A DNA stretch of 64,000 bases. Origin: Streptomyces sp. HM190 (GTDB taxonomy: Bacteria > Actinomycetota > Actinomycetes > Streptomycetales > Streptomycetaceae). Within the stretch, counting starts at the first letter, position 1. The number at the start of each line of letters is the position of its first letter. Shown piece after piece: positions 16,111 through 24,493 of the stretch. A model generated the notes under the pieces. The model saw nothing but the letters and a program-made list of their open reading frames with translations, made no database searches and was not told the DNA's origin. The stretch covers positions 7,254,001 through 7,318,000 of the forward strand of contig NZ_CP047318.1 of assembly GCF_009857135.1 (NCBI RefSeq), written 5' to 3'. A program made the translations under genes and the position numbers.

Positions 16111-18159
16111 GTGTCTGCCACTCTCGCCCCGTCACCGGTCCGCCGTGCGCCCGCGTCGACGGCACCCCGCCGCCGCACCCGCGTCCTCGCCCTCCCCGAG
16201 GCGCGCTGGGCCCTGGCGTCGACCGTCGCCTTCCTCCTCGCCCTCCCGCTGGACCTCGCCGGCGCCTCCGCCTGGCTGTACGGCCCGCTCTACCTCGTCG
16301 CCTACGCGGCCGGCGGCTGGGAGCCCGCCCTCGAAGGGCTGCGGGCGCTGCGCGAGAAGAGCCTCGACGTCGACCTGCTGATGATCGTCGCCGCGCTCGG
16401 AGCAGCCGCGATCGGCCAGGTCCTCGACGGCGCCCTGCTGATCGTCATCTTCGCCACCTCCGGCGCGCTGGAGGCCCTCGCCACCGCCCGCACCGCCGAC
16501 TCCGTACGCGGCCTGCTCGACCTCGCGCCCACCACGGCCACCCGGCTGTCACCGGACGGCGCCGAGGAGACCGTGCCGACCGACCGGCTCGCCGTCGGCG
16601 ACACGGTGCTGGTCCGCCCCGGCGAACGCATCGGCGCCGACGGCCGGGTCCTGGAGGGCGAGAGCGAGGCCGACCAGGCGACCATCACCGGTGAACCCCT
16701 GCCCGTGCCCAAGGCGCCGGGCGACGAGGTCTTCGCCGGCACCCTCAACGGCAACGGCGCCCTGCGTGTCCGCGTGGAACGCGACCCGGCCGACTCGGTC
16801 ATCGCCCGCATCGTCGGCCTCGTCGAGGAGGCGTCCCGCACCAAGGCGCCCACCCAGTTGTTCATCGAGAAGGTCGAACAGCGGTACTCCGTCGGGGTCG
16901 TCGTCGCCACCCTCGCCGTCTTCGGCATCCCGCTGGCCTTCGGGGAGAACCTCACCGAGGCCCTGCTCCGGGCCATGACCTTCATGATCGTCGCCTCGCC
17001 CTGCGCGGTCGTGCTGGCCACCATGCCACCGCTGCTCTCCGCCATCGCCAACGCCGGCCGGCACGGCGTCCTCGTCAAGTCGGCCGTCGCCATGGAACGG
17101 TTGGGCGAGATCGACGTCGCCGCGCTCGACAAGACGGGCACGCTCACCGAGGGCACGCCCGAGGTCACCGCCGTACGGCCGCTTCCCGGCTCCGGGCTCG
17201 ACGAGGACAGGCTGCTCGCGCTGGCCGCGGCCGCCGAGCACCCGAGCGAGCACCCGCTGGCCCGCGCGGTGGTCGCCGCGGCCGCTGCACGAGGGCTGCG
17301 CCCGGCCGCCGCCGCGGACTTCATGGCCACACCGGGGCGGGGGGTGCGCGCGACCGTCGAGGGGTCCGTGATCACCGTCGGCCGACCGGGCGAGTACGCC
17401 GACGCCGCCGGCGATGTCCTCGATGCCGCGGTCGATGGCGATGTCCCCGACGCGGCGGCTCTCGGCGGCGAAGTCCTCGGCAGTGCGGTCCCGGGCGGTG
17501 CTGCCTCCGGTGGTGACGCCGCCCGTCGCCGGGACTCCGGAGGGACGACCGTCGTCGTCGCGCGGGACGGGGCCGCCGTCGGGCTGCTCACCCTCACGGA
17601 CCGTGTGCGTCACGACGCGTCCGCCGCCGTCGCCGGGCTCACCGCGGTGACCGGTACCGCGCCCGTCCTGCTGACCGGGGACGATCCGCGCACCGCCGCG
17701 CGGGTGGCCGACGGCACCGGGATCACCGATGTCCGGGCCGGGCTGCTGCCGCAGGACAAGGTGACGGCCGTACGGGCGTTGCAGGGCGCCGAGGGCCGCA
17801 GGGTGCTGTTCGTCGGGGACGGGGTCAACGACGCTCCGGCGCTTGCCGCGGCGCACTCCGGGGTGGCGATGGGCCGCGCCGGGTCCGACCTGGCGCTGGA
17901 GACGGCGGACGCGGTGGTCGTGCGGGACGAGCTGGTCGCGATCCCGGCCGTGGTGCGTTTGTCACGGGCGGCCCGGCGGCTGGTGGTGCAGAACCTGGTG
18001 ATCGCGGGCGTGTGCATCGCCGTGCTGGTGGTGTGGGACCTGGTGGGGCATCTGCCGTTGCCGCTCGGCGTCGCCGGGCACGAGGGGTCCACGGTGCTCG
18101 TGGGCCTCAACGGACTGCGGCTGCTGCGGGAGAGCGCCTGGCGGCGGGCCGCGGGGTAG
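16111..18159 (+). CDS. P1B-type heavy-metal translocating ATPase (P1B-4-like)
   Basis: About 682 residues from GTG 16111; an ATG at 16078 is in frame but would place the operator inside the gene. No N-terminal metal-binding domain is present. The membrane metal motif is SPC (Ser296-Pro-Cys298) rather than CPC, and the last helix has HEGSTVLVGLNGLRLL; both mark the P1B-4 group that exports Co2+, Zn2+, Fe2+ or Ni2+. The phosphorylated Asp is residue 340 in DKTGT; SEHPLA and GDGVNDAPAL complete the ATPase signatures. The nucleotide-binding domain carries an unusual about 45-residue insertion of Asp/Ala/Gly/Val repeats (about 430-475). Expression is probably controlled by the divergent ArsR sensor. 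Confidence 0.9.
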   Translation: MSATLAPSPVRRAPASTAPRRRTRVLALPEARWALASTVAFLLALPLDLAGASAWLYGPLYLVAYAAGGWEPALEGLRALREKSLDVDLLMIVAALGAAAIGQVLDGALLIVIFATSGALEALATARTADSVRGLLDLAPTTATRLSPDGAEETVPTDRLAVGDTVLVRPGERIGADGRVLEGESEADQATITGEPLPVPKAPGDEVFAGTLNGNGALRVRVERDPADSVIARIVGLVEEASRTKAPTQLFIEKVEQRYSVGVVVATLAVFGIPLAFGENLTEALLRAMTFMIVASPCAVVLATMPPLLSAIANAGRHGVLVKSAVAMERLGEIDVAALDKTGTLTEGTPEVTAVRPLPGSGLDEDRLLALAAAAEHPSEHPLARAVVAAAAARGLRPAAAADFMATPGRGVRATVEGSVITVGRPGEYADAAGDVLDAAVDGDVPDAAALGGEVLGSAVPGGAASGGDAARRRDSGGTTVVVARDGAAVGLLTLTDRVRHDASAAVAGLTAVTGTAPVLLTGDDPRTAARVADGTGITDVRAGLLPQDKVTAVRALQGAEGRRVLFVGDGVNDAPALAAAHSGVAMGRAGSDLALETADAVVVRDELVAIPAVVRLSRAARRLVVQNLVIAGVCIAVLVVWDLVGHLPLPLGVAGHEGSTVLVGLNGLRLLRESAWRRAAG

Positions 18160-18302
18160 CTGCACCCGCGGGGGCAGGGGAGTCCGCGGCGCGTCGCGCG
18201 GTGCGCCCGTCCCCCGAAGGCCGCAGGCGGTGCCGGGGCAGCCGCCACCTCGATGTCGGATTCTCGCCAGCCCCGCCCCCTCCCGTGCTCGATGCTTGAG
18301 CC

Positions 18303-19811
18303 ATGCGGAACGGGATGTACAGGGACGTGGAGCGGTGCGTGCGGGCCGTGCAGTCGAAGGACGCGCGGTTCGACGGGTGGGTGTTCACCGCCGTGCTGAC
18401 CACCCGGATCTACTGCCGGCCGAGCTGTCCGGTGGTGCCGCCGAAGCCGCGGAACATGACGTTCTACCCGAGCGCGGCGGCCTGCCAGCAGGCCGGGTAC
18501 CGGGCGTGCAAGCGGTGCCGGCCCGACACGAGCCCCGGATCACCGGAATGGGACCGGCGGGCCGACCTCGCGGCGCGGGCCATGCGGCTCGTGGCGGACG
18601 GCGTCGTCGACCGGGAGGGCGTGCCGGGGCTGGCCCGGCGGCTCGGGTACAGCACCCGGCAGGTCGAGCGGCAGCTGCTGGCGGAGCTGGGGGCGGGGCC
18701 GCTCGCCCTCGCCCGGGCGCAGCGCTCGCAGACCGCCCGGCTGCTGATCGAGACGACCGCGCTGCCCATGGCCGAGATCGCGTTCGCCGCCGGCTTCGCC
18801 TCGATCCGGACGTTCAACGACACCGTGCGGGAGGTCTTCGCGCTCTCACCCAGCGAACTGCGGGAACGGGCCGCGAGGCGGGCCGGGACCAGGGCCGTGC
18901 CGCCCGGCGGCCCCGCCGGCACACCGGGCGTCCTGGCCCTGCGCCTGCCCTTCCGGGCCCCGCTCAACCCCGACAACCTCTTCGGACACCTAGCCGCGAC
19001 CGCCGTCCCCGGCGTGGAGGAGTGGCGCGACGGCGCGTACCGGCGCACGCTCCGGCTGCCGTACGGGCACGGCATCGTCGGCCTCACCCCGCGCCCCGAC
19101 CACATCGCCTGCCGGCTCACCCTCAGCGACCTGCGGGACCTGCCCGTCGCCATCAGCCGCTGCCGCCGCATGCTGGACCTGGACGCCGACCCGGTCGCGG
19201 TGGACGAGCAGTTGCGTGCGGATCCGGCGCTGGCCCCGCTGGTCGACAAGGCGCCCGGCCGCCGGGTGCCGCGCACCGTCGACGAGGCCGAGTTCGCCGT
19301 ACGGGCGGTGCTCGGCCAGCAGGTCTCCACCGCCGCCGCCCGCACCCATGCGGGCCGTCTGGTCCTCGCCCACGGCGAACCCGTCGACGATCCCGAGGGC
19401 GGCCTCACCCATCTCTTCCCCTCACCCGAGGCGCTCGCCGCCGTCGACCCCGGGACCCTGGCGATGCCCCGCACCCGCCGGACGACCCTGACCACGCTGG
19501 TCGGGCGGCTCGCCGGGGGCGAACTGCGCCTGGGGGTGGACAGCGACTGGGCGGAGACCCGCGCCCGCCTCCTCGACCTGCCCGGCTTCGGCCCCTGGAC
19601 CACCGACGTCATCGCCATGCGCGCCCTCGGCGACCCCGACGCCTTCCTCCCCACCGACCTCGGCGTCCGGCGCGCGGCGGCGCACATGGGCCTGCCGTCC
19701 ACCCCGGTCGCGCTCACCGCCCGCGCCGCGGCCTGGCGGCCCTGGCGGGCGTACGCGGTCCAGTACCTGTGGGCTACGGACAGTCACCCCATCAACTTCC
19801 TTCCCGCATGA
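18303..19811 (+). CDS. Ada-AlkA fusion: methylphosphotriester sensor/regulator with 3-methyladenine DNA glycosylase
   Basis: A 502-residue protein with three parts. Residues 1-75 form the Ada zinc domain with Cys38, Cys42, Cys69 and Cys72; Cys38 should accept methyl from DNA phosphotriesters. Residues about 85-195 form an AraC-type helix-turn-helix pair (AEIAFAAGFASIRTFNDTVRE). Residues about 210-495 are AlkA: the N-terminal AlkA domain, then the HhH-GPD region with LPGFGPWTTDVIAMRAL and the catalytic Asp in FLPTDLG. It would sense alkylated DNA, activate its own operon and excise alkylated bases. An ogt gene follows after 19 bases, giving a two-gene adaptive-response unit. Confidence 0.93.
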   Translation: MRNGMYRDVERCVRAVQSKDARFDGWVFTAVLTTRIYCRPSCPVVPPKPRNMTFYPSAAACQQAGYRACKRCRPDTSPGSPEWDRRADLAARAMRLVADGVVDREGVPGLARRLGYSTRQVERQLLAELGAGPLALARAQRSQTARLLIETTALPMAEIAFAAGFASIRTFNDTVREVFALSPSELRERAARRAGTRAVPPGGPAGTPGVLALRLPFRAPLNPDNLFGHLAATAVPGVEEWRDGAYRRTLRLPYGHGIVGLTPRPDHIACRLTLSDLRDLPVAISRCRRMLDLDADPVAVDEQLRADPALAPLVDKAPGRRVPRTVDEAEFAVRAVLGQQVSTAAARTHAGRLVLAHGEPVDDPEGGLTHLFPSPEALAAVDPGTLAMPRTRRTTLTTLVGRLAGGELRLGVDSDWAETRARLLDLPGFGPWTTDVIAMRALGDPDAFLPTDLGVRRAAAHMGLPSTPVALTARAAAWRPWRAYAVQYLWATDSHPINFLPA

Positions 19812-19830
19812 GCCCCTTGAAGGACACGGC

Positions 19831-20313
19831 ATGAAGCAGCACACAGTCACCGACAGCCCCTACGGCCCCCTCACCCTCGTCGCCGACGACGGCGTGCTGT
19901 GCGGTCTCTACATGACCGGGCAGCGCCACCGCCCGCCGCAGGAGACCTTCGGCCCGCGCGACGACACCCTCCTCGCCGAGGCGAAGGAGCAACTGGCCGC
20001 CTACTTCGCGGGCGAGCTGCGGCAGTTCACCCTCGCGCTGCGCCTGCACGGCACCGGGTTCCAGCGCGGTGTGTGGGAGCAGCTCGCGCGGATCCCCTTC
20101 GGTGAGACCCGCTCGTACGGTGAGCTCGCCGACGCCCTGGGCAGCCCCCGGGCGTCCCGCGCGGTCGGCCTCGCCAACGGCAGGAACCCCGTCGGGATCA
20201 TCGTGCCCTGCCACCGCGTGGTCGGCTCCGACGGCAGCCTCACCGGGTACGGCGGCGGTCTGGACCGCAAACGGCGCCTGCTCGCCTTCGAACAGGGCAC
20301 AACGCTGTTCTGA
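19831..20313 (+). CDS. ogt: Methylated-DNA-[protein]-cysteine S-methyltransferase
   Basis: A 160-residue suicide repair protein. The acceptor cysteine is residue 127 in IIVPCHRVVG, preceded by the Asn of GLANGRNP and followed by GYGGGLDRKRRLLAFE. It removes methyl from O6-methylguanine and O4-methylthymine. AAGGA is upstream of the ATG, and only 19 bases separate it from the Ada-AlkA gene, so the two are likely co-induced by alkylation damage. The N-terminal domain is complete and of usual length. Confidence 0.95.
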   Translation: MKQHTVTDSPYGPLTLVADDGVLCGLYMTGQRHRPPQETFGPRDDTLLAEAKEQLAAYFAGELRQFTLALRLHGTGFQRGVWEQLARIPFGETRSYGELADALGSPRASRAVGLANGRNPVGIIVPCHRVVGSDGSLTGYGGGLDRKRRLLAFEQGTTLF

Positions 20314-20373
20314 CCCCCTACCCGGCGACCGACGGCCCCGCCCGGCGACCGGGGCCCCGTCCGGTTCGGCCGC

Positions 20374-20986
20374 TCAGCCGCCCACGGCGGCGACCCTGCG
20401 CAGCAGTTCCGGCAGCGCGGTGCCGATCGGCTCCCGGACGACCTCGTCGGCCAGCTCGTCGTACGGGGTGGGCTCGGCGTTCACGATGATCAGCCGGGTC
20501 GAGGCGCTCACCGAACATCACCGTCGCCGACTTCAGCACGCCCCCGCACGCCAGGCACGGCGGGTCGTCCTCACCGGCGTCGACGCGGGCGAGCGCGTCC
20601 TCCATCGGCGTACGGGCGTGACACGCGGTGCACACCACGGACCGCGCCGTGCCGTGCAGTTCGACGACCTTGCGGGCCGGCATCCCGGCCAGCTGGTGCA
20701 GCCCGTCCACGTTCTGCGTGATCACCCGCACCGGCACCCCGGACCGCTCCAGCTCGGCCACCGCCAGGTGCGCCGCGTTCGGCCGGGCGTTGAGCGTCCG
20801 GTTGTCACGCCGCATCCGCCACGAGCGCCGGCGGATCTCCGGATCACCCATGTAGTACTCGTACGTCACCAGCTTCTCCGCCTCCGGGTCCGTACGCCAC
20901 AGCCCGTTCGGGCCGCGGTAGTCGGGGATACCTGAGTCGGTGGAGACACCGGCGCCGCTGAGCAGGGCGACGAGGGGCTTCTTCAT
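20374..20986 (-). pseudogene. Broken SIR2 family NAD-dependent deacylase (internal deletion and frameshift)
   Basis: The 5' part reads as a normal sirtuin: LLSGAGVSTDSGIPDYRG, ITQNVDGLHQLAG, catalytic His in ELHGTARSVVC, zinc cysteines CTACHAR and CLACGG, then SATVMFGERLDP. Just after this, near 20495-20503, the frame is lost. The sirtuin C-terminus resumes in another frame as RLIIVNAEPTPYDELADEVV and runs to a stop at 20374. The expected stretch of about 40 residues containing the NAD-binding GTSLQVQP motif is missing. The joined frame ends at 20318 with an unrelated Arg-rich tail. Deletion size is estimated from family knowledge. It would be inactive unless the junction is an assembly error. 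It is convergent with ogt. Confidence 0.85.
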
Positions 20987-21128
20987 GGGGCCGAGGGTAG
21001 GTCGCCCGGCAGCGCGGGACCAGCGGAAATCGGGGTGCGCCCCCGGCCGAAGGCCCGTGCCCCCGGCCCGCGCCCCCGGCCCGGTCCGAGGTCCCCGGCC
21101 GGAGGGGCACGCGGAACACGGAGGGCGG

Positions 21129-23579
21129 TCAGACGGCGATGCCGTAGGCGCGGTCGTAGTGCTGGGCGACCAGGAGGCCGGAGGGGTCGCAGGCGAGCTG
21201 CCAGTCGTTGACGCCGGTCTCCACTCCGTCGGTGAAGTTCCACAGCAGCCGGCCGCGGGCGGCGTCGATGGCGTAGAAGCCGTTCCTGTTCTTGTAGGCG
21301 GGCACGTAGACCGCGCTCGGCCCGGCGGTCACCGGTAGGTCGACGTTGAGTCGCGGGGTGGCGCAGAACCAGCGCCGGGAGCCGGTCGCGGCGTTGAACG
21401 CGTGGACGCCGGAGGGATCGGTGCCGGTGACGTACACCGTGTTGCCGTGGGCCCCCAGCGAGGCGAACTGGCCGTCTTCGGGACTCACCCGCCAACGCAC
21501 CTTGCCCGTCGCGAGGTTGAGGGCCTGAAGCTCCCGGCCGATGGCGAACACGGTCCGGTCGAGGACGGCGAGGTGCGGCCGCAGGTCGTAGCCGACGGGG
21601 TGTCGCCACACGACGCCGGAGCTGCCGGTGTCGCGGGCCGTCACATTGCGCAGACCGTCGGCGTAGACGAAGTACCCGGGGATGATCACCGGGGCGAGCC
21701 GGATACCGACGTCCTCCGGGCTGATGGGGATGACCTCGGCGCGGCGGCTCGCGAGGTCGACGCCGAAGACGGTGTCCGTGGACGTCGTGCCCCCCTGCTC
21801 GCCGGATTCCCGCTGGAGCCGGACGCCGATGACGGAGATGAAGCGGGCGTCGACGGCGCCGAGAAGCGTGGTGAACCGGAAGTCCGGCCCGAAGTCGATG
21901 GTGAACCGCTCCGAGCCGTCGGCCGGGTCCACGCCGATCACCGTCGAGCCCTCGCCCAGCGCGACCACCGCGTCGAACGTCAGCACCGCCGGGGTGGGGG
22001 ACTGGCTGATGCCGGTGTAGACCCACGTGGGCCGGCTGCCGTCCCTGAGGTCGAGACTGAGCAGGTCACCCGGCCGGGTCTTCACCAGGGCCGCCCCCTT
22101 GTGGAACACGGCCGGCGCCTGCAGCAACGGGTCGCCCCGGTACACCCAGGCCGGCTCGGGGGCCGGACCGAGCGGCTGCGCCCCCCGCCCGCCCGGCCTC
22201 CCCCGCCGCGACAGGAACACGGCGCCCCCGACGGCCGCCGCGGTGGCCGAGGCGGCCGTCGCGGCGAGCACTGTACGCCGCGACGGCCCCGACCGGTCGG
22301 GCACCCGCCGGTGCCCGGTCGATGCCGCGCGGTAGGGCTCCGGCTGCCCGGGGGAGCCGTCGGCGTGGGCTCCCGGTGCCCCGGCGCCGCGCTGCTCGTC
22401 GGGGGCCTTCCCCCCGTCCGGGTGGGCGGAGTGGTCACAGCCCCCCGCCTCGCACGCCACCGGCCCCCCGGAGCCGTACGGGGCCCGCTCGGGAGCACAG
22501 GGATCGGGACCTGAGGCGTACGGGGCCCGGTCCGAGGCGCGGGACGCCGGATCGGAGGCGTAGGGGGCCCGGTCCCCGGCGCAGGGCCCCGCGTCCTGCG
22601 CCTGGTCGCCGCCCGCCCTGTCCCGGCGGTACGGGTACGGCTCGGGGGCGTCCCCGCAGGCGGGGTCGGTGAGCACGTCGTCCGGCGCGGTGGCGAACAT
22701 CGCGACCGCCGCCGCGCGCAGGGCGATCGACGCGGTCACCGACGGCGGCAGCCAGCCCTCGCCCGTCACCTGCTCCACCCCGCCCGGCGCGCACGCGGCG
22801 GCCAGCTTGTCCGGGGTGATCCGCAGCCGCGGGTCCTTGGTGAGGCACAGGCTGATGATCTTGTCGAGCGGATCCGGCACGCCCGACAGGTCCGGCGGAC
22901 TGTGCACGACCTGGTAGAGGAGCGTGGCAGCCGCCGTCCCGCTGAACGGGGCGTGCCCGGTCGCGGCGTACGTGAGCACGGACCCCAGGGAGAAGACGTC
23001 GCCCTCGGGACCCAGCGGCTCACCCGTGGCCTGCTCGGGACACATGTACTCGAAGGACCCGAACAGCGCCCCCGAGCGGGTGAGGTCGTACCCGTCGGCG
23101 GCGCGGACGATGCCGAAGTCGATGACCCGCGGACCGTCGGCGGCCAGCAGGACGTTGGACGGCTTCAGATCGCGGTGCACCAGCCCGGCGGCCTGCACCG
23201 AGATCAGCGCCTCGGCGATGCCGGCGCCCAGCGTCAGTACCGACTCCACCGGTAGCGGCCCGTGCTCGGAGACCGCCTCCGCCAGGGTGGGGCCCGCGAT
23301 GTAGTCGGTGGCCAGCCAGGGGACCGGGCCGTCCGGGTCGGCGTCCACCACGGGTGCCGTGTACCGGCCGCCCAGGGCCCCCGCGGCCTCCACCTCACGC
23401 CGGAAACGAATCCGGAAGTTCCTGTCGCCCACCAGCTCCGGGCGGATGGCCTTGACCGCGACGAACCGCCCCTGAGGAGTGCGCGCCAGGTAGACCCGCC
23501 CCATCCCGCCCGCGCCGAGCCGGGCCGCGAGCCGGTGGGGACCCAGTACCTCGGGGTCGTCAGGGCCAAGTGGTTCCAT
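21129..23579 (-). CDS. Serine/threonine protein kinase with C-terminal PQQ-like beta-propeller
   Basis: About 816 residues. The ATG at 23579 has GAGGT just upstream and begins MEPLGPDDPEVLGPHRLAARLGAGGMG, the usual start. The kinase domain (about 13-275) has GAGGMGRVYLA, Lys43 in VAVKAIRP, Asp137 in HRDLKPSN, and DFG. A long Pro/Ala/Asp linker (about 330-435) carries RAPYAS repeats. One membrane helix follows (about 440-462), then an extracellular propeller made of repeats such as GVDPADGSERF, ALNLATGKVRW, AFNAATGSRRW and AIDAARGRLLW. It should phosphorylate cytoplasmic proteins in response to an outer signal sensed by the propeller. No phosphatase or target gene is adjacent. Confidence 0.9.
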   Translation of the reverse strand: MEPLGPDDPEVLGPHRLAARLGAGGMGRVYLARTPQGRFVAVKAIRPELVGDRNFRIRFRREVEAAGALGGRYTAPVVDADPDGPVPWLATDYIAGPTLAEAVSEHGPLPVESVLTLGAGIAEALISVQAAGLVHRDLKPSNVLLAADGPRVIDFGIVRAADGYDLTRSGALFGSFEYMCPEQATGEPLGPEGDVFSLGSVLTYAATGHAPFSGTAAATLLYQVVHSPPDLSGVPDPLDKIISLCLTKDPRLRITPDKLAAACAPGGVEQVTGEGWLPPSVTASIALRAAAVAMFATAPDDVLTDPACGDAPEPYPYRRDRAGGDQAQDAGPCAGDRAPYASDPASRASDRAPYASGPDPCAPERAPYGSGGPVACEAGGCDHSAHPDGGKAPDEQRGAGAPGAHADGSPGQPEPYRAASTGHRRVPDRSGPSRRTVLAATAASATAAAVGGAVFLSRRGRPGGRGAQPLGPAPEPAWVYRGDPLLQAPAVFHKGAALVKTRPGDLLSLDLRDGSRPTWVYTGISQSPTPAVLTFDAVVALGEGSTVIGVDPADGSERFTIDFGPDFRFTTLLGAVDARFISVIGVRLQRESGEQGGTTSTDTVFGVDLASRRAEVIPISPEDVGIRLAPVIIPGYFVYADGLRNVTARDTGSSGVVWRHPVGYDLRPHLAVLDRTVFAIGRELQALNLATGKVRWRVSPEDGQFASLGAHGNTVYVTGTDPSGVHAFNAATGSRRWFCATPRLNVDLPVTAGPSAVYVPAYKNRNGFYAIDAARGRLLWNFTDGVETGVNDWQLACDPSGLLVAQHYDRAYGIAV

Positions 23580-23975
23580 GACCTCAGCTGCCTGTTCTCG
23601 GTCAGTACGGGCGGGAGACGGCCCGCGGTGGGGGGAGACTGGCGTGTCGGGCGGACCCCGTACGACCGCTCCCCGGAGCCCCGCATCCTGCCGGAGCCGT
23701 GGCCCGCGCCCGGGATGCCGGTCCTGGACCCCGAGTGCCGCCCCCGGTTCCGGAACGGACGGCACTGGGCGGTCGCCCGGACGGGGTCTGCGGTCAGCCT
23801 AGAGGCCGAAGCATCCCGCGGGCAGCTTTTTTCGGCCAACACTTTAATTTTCCATCAACCGTGGCGGACGCCCTTCTCGCCTTCTGTGCAAGACCAGTTG
23901 ACCGTAGGTCAGCTGACTCCTGTCACCGGCAGGCCGTGCGAGAGCGGGCGGCCGTGGCGCATTGTCGACGGTCGT
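23580..23975. other. Kinase upstream region with an A/T-rich island
   Basis: This 396-base gap lies between the kinase start and the 3' end of the NUDIX gene, both leftward. No gene is seen. At about 23825-23860 it contains T- and A-runs (CTTTTTTCGG, TTTAATTTTCC) that are very unusual for this genome. At 23899-23911 there is a small inverted repeat TGACC-GTA-GGTCA. The kinase promoter probably lies here, but no clear -35/-10 pair was identified. Confidence 0.35.
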
Positions 23976-24467
23976 TCAGCCGACCCGGATCCCGTTCTCC
24001 AGCTCCACCGGACCGGTGCCGTCCGCCAGCGCGTCGAGCGCGGCGAGCACCCGGCGGCCCAGTGCCCCCGGCAGATGGCCGGTCAGTTCGGCCCGCGGCA
24101 CCAGCCGCCACGACAGCAACTCCTCCTCCTGCAGCCGGATACGGGCCAGCTCGCCCTCGCCGACCGTCCCGCCGTCGTACAGGTACGCCACCTGCGGCGG
24201 CCGCCCCGCGACGTGCACCCAGTCCACGGCGAGCAACCGACCGGGCTCGATGTCGAGGCCGATCTCCTCGGCGGTCTCGCGCCGCGCGCCCCGCCGGGGC
24301 GTCTCCCCGTCGTCCGACTCGATCGTCCCGCCCGGCAGCGCCCACCCCTCGCGGTAGTTGGGCTCCACGAGCAGGACCCGCCCCTCGGCGTCGCGGAGGA
24401 TCACGGCGGCGCCCGCGAGGACCTTCGGGAGGCTCGCGATGTACGCGGCGAAGTCTTGAGCGGTCAT
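23976..24467 (-). CDS. NUDIX hydrolase
   Basis: A 163-residue protein. The NUDIX box is present from GGTIES through RRETAEEIGL, with the loop before the GE pair about two residues longer than the canonical GX5EX7REUXEEXGU. It should hydrolyse a nucleoside diphosphate linked to another moiety. The gene lies 26 bases downstream of an ADP-ribosylglycohydrolase gene on the same strand, so ADP-ribose pyrophosphatase is a plausible role; this is context only. Confidence 0.85.
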   Translation of the reverse strand: MTAQDFAAYIASLPKVLAGAAVILRDAEGRVLLVEPNYREGWALPGGTIESDDGETPRRGARRETAEEIGLDIEPGRLLAVDWVHVAGRPPQVAYLYDGGTVGEGELARIRLQEEELLSWRLVPRAELTGHLPGALGRRVLAALDALADGTGPVELENGIRVG

Positions 24468-24493
24468 CCGGAAAGCCTAGAGCGCGCCCACCC

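Noticed and set aside
22380..22600. Repeated segments in the kinase gene that might suggest a CRISPR or tandem array
   Set aside because: They encode RAPYAS-type repeats of a disordered linker, in frame and imperfect.
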